Origin: Cadophora sp. MPI-SDFR-AT-0126 | Taxonomy: Eukaryota; Ascomycota; Leotiomycetes; Helotiales; Ploettnerulaceae | Reading direction: 5' to 3' | Assembly (NCBI GenBank): GCA_020747065.1 | Contig: JAGMVK010000003.1 | Span: forward strand, 3,472,001 to 3,536,000 | DNA length: 64,000 nucleotides | Shown: positions 49,421-59,459 of the stretch, piece after piece | How positions within the stretch are numbered: position 1 is the first letter of the stretch | How the letters are laid out: every line of letters starts with the position of its first letter | The notes under the pieces: model-generated | Databases searched by the model: none | Told to the model about the DNA's origin: nothing | What the model saw: only the letters and a program-made list of their open reading frames with translations | Program-made: the position numbers and the translations under genes

Positions 49421-50681
49421 TTTGAGAGTGCTTGCTACGAGACTAGACGAACACTATGCAGAACGTAAAATCGAGAAGCCAGAGGTAAACACATCCATCT
49501 TAAAGAGATAAGAATGGGCAATTAGAAATGCCATGATGTTGGCCCAGGCTTGATCGACGACTGTGCCGTTAGTTAGTTGTGTCACTAGTCGTTAAAGCGG
49601 TGCGGGGTTGACAGCTGTTTGACACTTGAACTCAAGCCGTCAGCGTGGCACGTCCAATGAGAACTGCTAGGAAGAAAAATCTGACGGGGATCACAAGGAG
49701 ACGTCATGTTAAGATTCATCAAGCCTTGCCAATTCCATGACGGTGGAGAAAGATCGGATTTATCGACCTCGATTGCTGTCGGGGAGGAGAACTGATTGAT
49801 ACACTGATCACAATCTCTATTCTAATTTCTTAGATACCTTGCAAACATAAATCGGCGACTCACGCGTCGTTTTGAATTATCTTTCAGATACTGTTGAAAA
49901 TGCGAACCTTTCCGCACACTAGGTCTATTATTCAACACTTCAAAGCTTGTATCTGAAAGCCTTACTTTTGCGGTCTGTTCGATCCGTGAATCCGTCATCG
50001 TCAACCTCGCCAGGGATAACTATCACCCCACGGCGCCTATTCTCCAGTTTACACGATGACCTATAAGCACGCGACGACGAAGATGAATGATCCGAAGATA
50101 CCAGCAAGAGCTTTTATGACCTTGAAGTAACTAGGGGCTTCCGATGGGATGTACAGGAAGGGTGCCCAGCCAAGATATACGTTTGAAAGCAATATGGCGA
50201 TGGTAATCAAGCGCGACAATATACTATCGAACCACATGGCATAGACGGATTTAGCCAGACCGGCTATACACTAATACGGCACATCGTGTCGAAGATGTGT
50301 TTGCCAAAGGACGATATGCGACGAGAAGAAATGATTCTGTCGACGATCACGTCCAAGTTAAGCTACAAGACTGTGGCCTGAAGTCAGAAATGTGCCTCAT
50401 TCACGGAGGTAACCTCTCTGGCGAGCTTATGACTCGCAATTTGAAGACAAAGAACGCGAAAAGTTCTTGTTGGCATAGAAAACCAAATTATAGTGACCAG
50501 TCTGGACAGGCGAAGGGAATTTCCGCAATTTGAGACTGACATCACCCTCAGACCTAGTGTGAATGGCGCCCACACCGCGGACAAATTTATTTTCAACTTC
50601 CCCTCTAGTTTTATTCCCTTTGAATTACTGCCCTCCAACTTTCTTCAGCGCATCCTGACCAGAATTTTGCAAGGACAGACG
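49421..50681. other. Intergenic region upstream of the permease and the 2EXR relic
   Basis: Divergent promoter region; nothing coding seen. Confidence 0.5.
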
Positions 50682-51588
50682 ATGGCGGCGACAGAGTTCA
50701 CGATATTTGGGCGGTTCCCACCCGAGATTAGTATGACAAATATGGGAATTCTGTCTTCCAGAGCAGCAACGGAAAGTCTCATTCTTAGTCCACACAGAGA
50801 AACTAAAATAAAGAGATAGAGGAGCACACCGACCACCTTCGAGCCCGACATTGCTTCGGGTGAATCGAGAATCTCGTCGAGTTGCGTTAAAATATTACGG
50901 ACATCGGCCTGGCGGCTTCTTTCGCATCGCTCCACACGTCAATCTGAAGACTGACACTATCTTCATAATGTCAACCGACATAGAGGAGATTAGTTTCTGG
51001 CTTATGGGTGACACGTCAGCTCTCCATCCCGGGCGTTTTTATCCAGATCTAACCCACGTGCCAGGGGCTCATTGTCATTGTGAATATCATGGCTCGCCAG
51101 GATTGTGCTTATGCAGCGATCATCTGAACGTATCTCTGATCGACATAGATCGGATAGGGCGACTTTCGGTCGGGATCGTCTTGCAAGATCGCTGGAATTT
51201 GGGTGATCCATGGCACCCAAAAAACATGTCACATATCGCTTCTCTTGGGCGTTATTTCCCTGGGGTGAAATTTCTTACGATTGAGATTGTGGGTACTGAT
51301 CCCGAATGGAAAGAGACGCACCACACAGAACTTACTGGGTCTGATATCGAGGATATCAGATCCGCCGTGGAACAACAGCTGATAGTCACCGATGATCAAA
51401 AGGAAAGCGGGATAGAGACTTGGGGCCAGCCTCACTTCACAATTCTGGACGTTGAGAAACGCAAGCTTTATCAGTGGATGACCTGTCATAATCAAAGTGG
51501 TTGGCAGTTCAGAAAGGCTGAAATTGACGCACGCTGGCAAGCACTCATGTCGGCAAGGATACAAGCATTATCAACCTCACCCCCTTGA
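50682..51588 (+). pseudogene. Broken 2EXR-domain gene
   Basis: From ATG 50682 the sequence reads MAATEFTIFGRFPPEI, the usual start of fungal 2EXR proteins (F..FP.LPPEIR..IW). One extra A at about 50736 then shifts frame: the expected QIWEFCLPEQQRKVSFLVHT continues in the next frame, meets an in-frame TAA at 50809-50811, and the same frame resumes with PSSPTLLRVNRESRRVALK, the second conserved 2EXR block, running open to 51588. Thus the family pattern is complete but split by one frameshift and one stop. The 245-codon ORF from 50851 could be called as a gene on its own but would lack half the domain. No GT-AG intron restores the frame without losing conserved residues. Family function is unknown. 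Confidence 0.7.
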
Positions 51589-53226
51589 GCAGGACAAGTA
51601 AATCAGCACCTCACTCGCTTCGAAAATCAACGACATTTCTGTATTCAACCCCTCGATTCCAAAAATCAGCTCCAAGTCAGTATGACCCAGTATCTCACTT
51701 CTCTCACTTACCAATCAACGTGAGTTGTCTCCTGCGACGGTCTTCACCATACCAAAAGTATGCTTCTATCCACAACCGAGTTTCACATTTTGGAGCCATT
51801 TGTCGACATCAAATGCTGACTTCAGTTTTTCTATAGTCCGTAATATGATATGGAATCATATAATGCCCGGTCCTCGAACCTGAAGCCCACTCCGGAGTCA
51901 TCGCGATCCGTCACAACCTCCCCCTATAGCTCTGTGGATATTTAGTGTTCAGCCGTGAATGAAGCAAACGTTGCACCGGTATTAGAGGACATCGTTGAAG
52001 TCACTGCACGATGTCAAGCTTTGGGCCTCGTTCATACTGCAGACTAGATGCCTCCATGGTGCACGAGAATAGTCTATGGGCAAGCTGGATCACTATCAAA
52101 TGATATTCACAAATGCACAACGCGTGTTCTCGATTTTCAGATATACCCCGCATTTACTACCCCGTCATCGGGAATCCATGTTCTGGAAACAAATTGATAA
52201 GATTCGTTGCGGGCAGCTCAATCGACCAAGGAGCATTAATTATTCGAATCTTAGTGCTCCTGGTCCTTCCAAACATTCGATTCTACCTCTCCACACCGCT
52301 GCAGCCGTATACCACTCACCAAGACAGCAGCTTCCAATCCAGTACCTGCCCTACTTTTTCTTACCTCCCCATATATGCAAGCCTCCATAAACCCCTCAAA
52401 AATCGGACGAAAATTCCTTACATCACCACGATCTCAAGCCCAGCAGTTCCCAATGAATCCATAAGCCTATCTGTTGATGCATCGTGACATGCGATCCGGC
52501 CCTTGGATAACCATTCGTTTCGGGAAGGTCGTCAATCGTAAAAGCCTTGGTATTGCTTGGGACTTTCCCGAACAACACAAAATTGCAAAATCGACCCCTC
52601 ATTTTTGACCGCCGCATTCCTGGGCGCGCGTGTATTGGCCGTTAGAGATTTGGATCCTGGGTGCGCTAGAAGGATGGCTGAAGTATAGTTTGGAGTGCTG
52701 GAGATAAGGTTGGGGTGTTTTGAGAGGAGATGTGCAAATATGCGACATCTTGAATTTATTTATCTGTCGTCTCGTCATATATACAATCATCGATGAATTG
52801 ATAGTTTGGTATTTATTTTCAGGACGTGAGGTTGAGGGTTGTCAGAAGCTGACTGATAGCGCTCTAAGCTTCCATTTCGAGAAATGTACCTGGCCGCGCA
52901 ACACTGCCAGGCACGAGCATGCCCAGCTGCAATGGTCAGAGTTACCATACATTAGCTCTCTAATCCTCTAGCTAGTGCTAGTAGAGTATCCACGCCATGC
53001 ATACAAGGAGGCAGGTCCGTCCGTTCAGATATCGATCTCTAGTGCATTTTGTGCATTTAGATGCCTCTCACCTACCTAGAATGGCTAGGCCATGCGATTA
53101 AAAAATACGATGAGATCCAAGGATGGGATTATTAGTGTCGACAAGTATATAAAAGTACGGCGGCTCCTTCTGTTGTGGATGTTTTGATTCAGTCCAGTCC
53201 AGTTTGTGTGCTTCAAGCTGTTCATC
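51589..53226. other. Gene-free region before the M43 protease
   Basis: No coding region supported; it contains the protease promoter with a TATA element at 53146. Confidence 0.5.
53146..53154 (+). promoter_or_regulatory. TATA box of the M43 metalloprotease
   Basis: TATATAAAA lies 81 nt before the ATG at 53227, a good position and match for a strongly inducible secreted-protein promoter. Confidence 0.5.
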
Positions 53227-54587
53227 ATGGTCCGCCTCAATCCTCTCTCAGCAACTTTCGCTTCCCTCCTCCCGTTCGTCGCTGCTCATCCTTTTGACCT
53301 CTGGACTCGGGATGAGTTCCGTGGAGAGTGTGGTACGGTCACCACAGCCGAAGATCTCGCCGCCATCGCAGCTGTAGCTGGCCAGGGTAGCTCCAGCTTC
53401 TCTTCCGTGTCCGCGAAAGGCTTCAGCACTGCAGCTTTACCCAGCTATTCCATTGAGCCTTGGTTGTTAGGTGACATTACTGTCAAGACTTGGATGCATG
53501 TTGTTGCTGTCAATCAAACCGTGGAAGGTGGATGGATCCCGGATGATCAACTTGCTGCTCAATTCGCTGTGATGAATGAAAATTTTGGTACGCCAGCACA
53601 ATTGCGTGGAATTTTTCCAACAGCTAATCTCATCCGGATAGCTCCCAATCACATCCAATTTGTGCTCGAAGGGATCACCCGAACTGTCAATGTAGCTTGG
53701 TCCACCGATGTCACAGGTGCTGAGCTCCAGATGAAGTCTGCTCTACGCAAGGGTGATTACAAGACTCTGAACCTGTACTTCACCACCTTCCTACGAGGAA
53801 ATGCCTTGGGATATGCGTACTACCCAACCACCACCACAGTTGGCAGTCGTGCATTCAACGTAAGGCTTTGAGATGAGCTGAAATAGAATTCTCCACTAAC
53901 ATCGGGAAAGCTCTCTGGTGCTACTAACCGCTTCGATACGGTACCGGGTGGAACTGCAACCAACTACAACTTGGGAAAGACAGTTACACACGAAGTTGGA
54001 CATGTGAGAAAAGCTCTTGACAGACGAGTTTCCAAGCTAATGCGGCATAGTGGATGGGTTTGGCTCATACCTTTGATGGGTACAGCTGTGATGGTCCAGG
54101 AGATTACATTGCGGATACAGCCGTCCACAACGCCCCGACCCGAGGATGCCCAATTGGCCTCGATACCTGCATCGATGAGGAGGGGCCAGATCCAATCCAC
54201 AACTACATGGATTATTCCTACGAGTATGAATCCAAATCCTCTCTATTTTTAAGACCCAAACCCCCCCTTCTAGAGAGCATGTAGCTAACATGTTTGAACA
54301 GCTCCTGCTACGAAGAGTTCACCGCTCTCCAAACGAAGCGCATGTTTGATATGTGGAACATGTACCGCCAACCTCGAGCCTGCAATGCAGACAACTGCCT
54401 ACGTGCTCTACGCTCAACCAGCGTTCCTGGCCGTCTTGAGGAATCCCAGGAGTTCTGTGGCGACTTCACCATGTTTCTGGTCAAGGAGGTTTCGCTCGTC
54501 AAGCCCTATGCAGCGTCCGCTTGCTCCGGAAATGTCATTTCGAGGGTCAGCAGCGCTTGCTCTTGCTTGCCAACACCGACTTCATGA
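53227..54587 (+). CDS. Secreted M43 metalloprotease (MEP1-like)
   Basis: Four exons (53227-53859, 53911-54003, 54051-54223, 54302-54587) give 394 aa. Signal peptide about residues 1-20 (MVRLNPLSATFASLLPFVAA). A propeptide-like region is followed by the catalytic domain. The zinc motif HEVGHWMGLAH at 238-248 gives three His ligands and Glu239 as base; the intron falls inside it, after HEVGH. The Met-turn NYMDYS sits at 293-298. Three Cys before it (255, 275, 282) match the M43B pattern. The last ~95 residues form the Cys-containing tail usual in fungal members. Such enzymes are extracellular and some act in nutrition or host-protein degradation. I used the ATG at 53227, which opens the signal peptide; an upstream in-frame GTG is not needed. 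Confidence 0.92.
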
Positions 54588-55002
54588 TTTGATTGACAGT
54601 AAGTGGAGGAAGTCGGATCGGGGAGTTTATGGGCACAGAAAACATATAGATAATTGTCAAATAATAATGAATTTATTGATAATGATTCTATTTGATATTA
54701 CCTCGCGAGAGGACGAGAATTGGGGCATGGAGAACTCGTAAGCTGCACCGCCACAGCTCGGCTAGCTCATTACATAATCGACACCAACGATGTCCTATTG
54801 GTTGTATGCACTTGGACGTCATCCACCATTCCTTGGCTGGAAGCCGTTTCAGCTCATCTCAGGATTCTGATGCATCTCACATCTTCATCTTCATCGCTTT
54901 CATCTCACATCCTGAATCCAAAGCCTTCAAATCCTCCAAGCAGCGATTTTATAGCCGCCAAATAACCCAGACATCTTCATTAACACTCACACGCACTCCA
55001 CA
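54588..55002. other. Spacer between the protease and the Cys-tail gene
   Basis: Probably the protease 3' UTR and the promoter and 5' leader of the small gene that follows; nothing else seen. Confidence 0.5.
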
Positions 55003-55357
55003 ATGGCACCATCAACCTCCCAAGCCGGCGCCACTTCCGGCCAAGCTACCAACATAAACTTGGAAATGGCCCAGCCGAATAACAAGCAATCGATGCGTAT
55101 GTCTTTCCTCTCCTTCTCTCCCACCTTCTTTCAGGACCTCTGTTCACGTCCAATATATCATTCGCCAGCCTCATCAAGGTAAAGCAAGCTTACCAAATGA
55201 CATAGAACCCGCCCTCCCCTCACCCAGCACCACCGCCAAGGATCGCGAGCACGAGGCTGAGCAAGAGGAAGTCAGGATGAGAGGTGGCGAGATGTGTCCT
55301 GGACGGTTCTGCTTCATCATTCCGTGCCCGCTGCCATGCAATTGCTGTATCATCTAA
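55003..55357 (+). CDS. Small protein with Cys-rich hydrophobic tail (81 aa)
   Basis: Exons 55003-55096 and 55206-55357 give 81 aa. The first two thirds are polar and charged (MAPSTSQAGATSGQ..., then KDREHEAEQEEVRMRGG). The end is MCPGRFCFIIPCPLPCNCCI-I: six Cys and several Pro and aromatic residues in the last 19 residues. The layout, a disordered head plus a Cys-rich hydrophobic C-terminus, resembles short membrane-associated Cys-tail (CYSTM-like) proteins; the tail could be palmitoylated or bind metal. I do not know an assigned function. Support for reality: the intron has good GT and AG ends, phase fits, and the strict Cys/Pro tail is not a chance composition. Neither exon is long enough to stand out on its own. 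Confidence 0.62.
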
Positions 55358-56143
55358 GCACGTTGCCAAATTGAGGGACTGTTGGACAGTTAGTTGGAAA
55401 GATGCTTGGACTAGGACGATGTGGCTAGTTTTGGGAAAGCGGAGATGGCTCCGAATGCGATAAGTTTCTTGGCTAGGAACACGATTTGACGTCTTTTTTT
55501 ATGTTCGCGTTGCTTTGGATTTAGTTTCGCGAGAGTGTTCGTTATCGAAAGAAGGAGAATTCTCTATTTGAGATGCATAGTCATTTCATTCTGTGCTGTT
55601 TCAAGTTTCGCTCCCCTTCTCCTCGTCTCATAGCCTCACCAGGTCCTGCTCCGAAGCGTCCGTTTTATGCCCAGATTTTATATGTCACATTCTACCTCCC
55701 ACGACAAGCTCTCCTGTTTATTCGAATCCAGACATGTCGCTCTCGCAGCCTCATTTCCTCGAAACTGCCACTGCAGATATGCAACCGCAGCTTTCCCACC
55801 CTTCCCATCGTTGTTCGCGAAGAATGTCCCACCATGGCCGTATCAAGACCAGTCATACAAGCTGGTAGCACGAATGGAAGCGCATAATCTTTGATGGCAT
55901 ACAATTACCATACATACATTCACGCAAAAGCCATTTTGTGTTAAGGAGTTGCACACATTTTTTTGGCCCCATAACCTTTGGTCCTCTCACAGACCACGCA
56001 ACCGGCGCCTTGAAATCCTACGTTAAAGCACTCTCAGATTCTTAATATGAATTGCCCCGCACACAGCACGACACGGAAAACAAGAATGGAATTCTGACTT
56101 TCTTGCCTGTTAACCTTCATCCTTTGGATGTTTGACCCGAAAT
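55358..56143. other. Downstream region of the Cys-tail gene
   Basis: Short overlapping ORFs only; nothing supported. Confidence 0.45.
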
Positions 56144-56713
56144 CTAAAGCATTGGTTGAGAATTACACCCCGCAAAACTCAAGACTTCGGGAAGATCGCA
56201 CGGCAATCTGACATCCTTGTCTTTCTTGTGTATCTCGTCTAAGAAATTTATATCCGGATTGGTGGTAGCGAATTCGGAATGCTTACCCCCATAGCCTAAT
56301 ATCCAAGACGAGCATAATTGGGAGTCGGTATCAACTTTGATATTCGTGCTGGTGGACAACGTGCTTAGTGGACTATCATACTTGGCCATTGCAGCTTCGA
56401 ACTCGAAATTTCTGCCTAATATGCAACACATGCGAACCACATGCTTGATTTGCTGTAAGAAGATCTGAGAGCGTATGACTGTACCCAATGCATTTCCCGC
56501 TACAGATTCGTAATAAAGTAAAGTACAAATTCCCCACGGGCCACTGGGGCCAACCCGGACATTTCTAGAGTGCGAAAGCCATACGGGATTGAAGATGCGT
56601 GGTGGGAACCAAGCATCGGGAACCGCAACTCCGGATTCTGTAGTTGAAATAGAGTCAATGACGGTTCCATGCAAGCTGCTGACGCGGCTCGGAATGTTAT
56701 ACATTCTCTTCAT
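56144..56713 (-). CDS. Hypothetical 189-aa protein, unrecognised
   Basis: One uninterrupted minus-strand frame from ATG 56713 (MKRMYNIPSRVSSLHGTVID...) to 56144. The residue mix looks protein-like (AWFPPRIFNPVWLSHSRNV, SWILGYGGKHSEFATTNPD), with no signal peptide, TM helix or motif that I know. It has no spliced partner that I can find, and it may be a fragment of a larger former gene. The neighbours, a Cys-tail protein and an NmrA-like reductase, give no hint. Length alone in this base composition makes it more likely than not to be or to have been coding, but it could be chance. Confidence 0.35.
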   Translation of the reverse strand: MKRMYNIPSRVSSLHGTVIDSISTTESGVAVPDAWFPPRIFNPVWLSHSRNVRVGPSGPWGICTLLYYESVAGNALGTVIRSQIFLQQIKHVVRMCCILGRNFEFEAAMAKYDSPLSTLSTSTNIKVDTDSQLCSSWILGYGGKHSEFATTNPDINFLDEIHKKDKDVRLPCDLPEVLSFAGCNSQPML

Positions 56714-57028
56714 TGGGCTAAATGATGGTGTTGGAGCACGTGTCTAAAAGCGAATGCGATGACTTGTTTCTTTGACCGAGCTGCACTTTAACACCGAGCT
56801 TAAGACCGGCGTGGCTGCATGTTGTGTTGACATTTTACGTAGTTGGACTGGCGACTGGGACATTGATGAACCGTGTAAAAGACCAAAAAGACCACACTAA
56901 AATGCTCCAAAACTGCAACGTCGCTGAATTCAATTACTGCCTAGCTGTCAATCTACATCATTTCCTGCCTCCCATCGCTCGTCTTTACGGCCAAGCAATT
57001 CTCCCTTCGCTTTTCTCCCCAATTCACA
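56714..57028. other. Promoter region of the NmrA-like gene
   Basis: Shared upstream space between the hypothetical minus-strand ORF and the NmrA-like gene; nothing else seen. Confidence 0.45.
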
Positions 57029-58112
57029 ATGGCATCTATAAACCACATCGTCAAAGTAGCAATCATCGGAGTAAGTCCCTCATGCATTTTGTGCACTCAT
57101 TTCTAATCAATTTCAAAGGCAAGTGGCAACAGCGGGCAATACATGACCTCCGCGCTCCTCGCCGCCAACAAGCACACCATCACAGCCATCACTCGCCATG
57201 ACAGCACCTCAACTTTTCCCCCAGGCATTTCCGTCTCTAAAGTCGACTACAGCAACGCCTCCTCCCTCGTCACCGCACTCAAAGGACAGGACGCCCTCGT
57301 CATCACGTTAAGCGGACAAGCTCCCAACCTCCAGGAAACGGAGAGGATGATCATCGGGGCGGCAGCTGAAGCTGGCGTGCCATGGATCTTTCCCAATGAA
57401 TGGTCGCCCGATACAGCGAACGAGGCTTTGGTCCAAGATGTTTTCATCTTTGGCGCCAAAGTCGCGACGCGGAAGGCGATAATGGAGTTAGGGAAGAGTC
57501 GATTCGTAGCTGTTTCGACTGGGTTTTGGTATGAGTGGAGTTTAGCCATTGCGCCTGCTTTCGGGATTGATCTTGTGAAGAAAACGGCGACACTTTTTGA
57601 TGAGGGGGAGACAAAGATAAGTATAAGCACTTGGCCGCAGGTATGCAATTTCACATTCGCAAGTTGCGAGGCAATTCGCATGACTGACATTCGAGAAGGT
57701 CGGGAAAGCGGTGACAGCCCTCCTCAGCCTTCCAATCAAACACTCGGAGTCACAGCCGGGACCATGCCTTGATGATTTCGCCAACAAAGTCATCTACGTG
57801 AACTCCTTCTCCGTCTCTCAGAAAGACATGCTAGCTTCAGGCGTCCGTGTCACTGGGACCCCTCTTTCCGACTGGACTTTGACGAAAGAGAATGCCAAAG
57901 AGAGATACGACACTGGAATGAAGGAGATGAGAGCAGGTAACAGAATAGGCTTTGTGAAGATGATGTATACGAGAGTGTTCTTCGATGACGGAGTTGGCAA
58001 TGTTGAGGGTAAGGGTTTGGCGAATGCAGCACTTGGGTTGGAAGTTGAAGATCTGGATGAGGCGACTGAAAGGGCTATCGAGAGAGCGAAGACTGTTCAG
58101 ATTTTCAATTGA
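57029..58112 (+). CDS. NmrA-like / isoflavone-reductase-like NAD(P)-binding protein
   Basis: Exons 57029-57070, 57119-57640 and 57699-58112 give 325 aa. The Rossmann start HIVKVAIIGASGNSGQYMTS carries the G.SG..G dinucleotide motif, split by intron 1 after the first Gly. The next strand ends in ITRHDS, where Arg suggests NADPH preference. WIFPNEWSPD and a C-terminal NmrA-type half follow. Relatives include NmrA sensors, isoflavone and pinoresinol reductases and many fungal secondary-metabolism reductases; the substrate or regulatory role is not predictable, and no typical Lys/Tyr catalytic pair is obvious. It is cytosolic (no signal peptide). It is convergent with the CE1-type esterase gene, tail to tail with 387 nt between. 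Confidence 0.88.
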
Positions 58113-58499
58113 ACGCCACGCATGTGTTGAGAGACGATTCTTCTCTGTGACGAGAAGTAATTGCTGGTCAACAATGTTGTCAGGGCGGCAGCTCGCTTAA
58201 TCTTGAAGGCTAGAGCAAAAATACAGGCTTCCGTCCACTAATATTTTCAAGCCGGGGAGCATCTGGCACAGTAACCTTACCAAAAACAAACTCTCGTTTT
58301 CCGTTGCTTCATTGTGGGTAAATGAGAACCCAAGGATCTAAAAGGAGTAAACAAATGGTCCATCTTAGAATGGCCTCTATTTTCATTTTCCAACCTCGCA
58401 CCCCTCTTCACCCGTTGCTATATACAAATCTGGATAGACTCGATCAACAAGATACAAACGAAACCAACTTCACCAATGGTTACTACAAGCTTCTCAACT
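58113..58499. other. Convergent 3' region of NmrA-like and CE1-type genes
   Basis: Space for two converging terminators; no coding sequence. Confidence 0.5.
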
Positions 58500-59459
58500 T
58501 TACGCAATGAGACCGAAAAACTTGAGCATCAAGTCCTCATTGACAGGAGCAGTATGTCCCACACCCGTCCCAAAGAACCCCTGGAGCTTCGTCCCATCAC
58601 CATAAACCTCCTGACTATACGCCGAAGAAGGCACGCCAGTAGAAGTCTTACTCAGAGTGACGCCCAACACGTTCGACCACTGCTTGAGAGCCTCCCTTGC
58701 ACATTGTGGTTTGACCAGCGTATCCGCTAAACCATGAACGATCATCATGCGAGGACGACGACCAGTGTATCCAGGATACGAGTTCTTCACAAAGTTTCCC
58801 CATTCCTCAGCCGTGTGGGTGAGGCCTTGGGCGCAAGTCTGGTTGGAAGACATTGGAGTGGCACTTGGTGCGCCGGCGAAGCAGGCGTGGGCGGTTCCGG
58901 AGTAGGCAGCGCCTGCTTCGAAGACATCGGGGTAAGATCCGGCCATAACGTTGGTCATCATGGCCCCGGATGAGGTGCCCATGACAAACACCTTAGAACC
59001 GTCGCCACTGTACTTGGAAAGGGTGTAGTTGACCATGTTGACGATAGCCAGAGCGTCGCCTCCTTGTCCGTGTGTCAAGCTGGCAGGGTTCTGGACATCC
59101 CAACAATTGTTCATATTGGGTGTGCCGGGGTAGACAAGGATGAAGCCGTTCTTGTCTGCGTATGAGGGAAGTTTTGTCCCGCTGTACCATGATGGAGCAC
59201 TTCCTCCGCATCCATGGAGCTGCGATGGCTTTGTCAGAGTGGCTCATGTTGAAAAGACATGACATGACATTCATGTTTACGGAGGAACACTTACTGCAAC
59301 AATGACTGCTGGCTTGGCAGCTACTTTGTCAGGAACGTAGATGTACATATTGATTTTTGTCGGGTTTGAACCGAAATCTTTCACTTGTACCAAGGATGCA
59401 CAAAGGCCTAGCGTGGCTGATGCAGCAAGCACGAGAAGCGAGGGTAGAGGGAGAAACAT
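58500..59459 (-). CDS. Secreted CE1-type acetylxylan/feruloyl esterase
   Basis: Exons 59459-59295 and 59219-58500 give 294 aa. A signal peptide is seen (MFLPLPSLLVLAASATLGLC). The alpha/beta-hydrolase of the PHB-depolymerase/LpqC type has the oxyanion region LHGCGGSA at residues 56-63, NMNNCWDVQNP, nucleophile Ser138 in MGTSSGAMMTNV, an Asp in HGLADTLV and a terminal His in GTGVGHTAP, a complete triad. Length and order match CE1 acetylxylan esterases and type-B feruloyl esterases; these cannot be separated by eye. It would act outside the cell on acetyl or feruloyl groups of arabinoxylan, complementing the CE2-like enzyme at 40.6 kb. No C-terminal CBM1 is present. Confidence 0.9.

Noticed and set aside
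50851..51588. Independent 245-codon gene
   Set aside because: It starts inside a conserved 2EXR block, and the missing N-terminal half lies immediately upstream in shifted frames, so it is the remainder of a broken gene.
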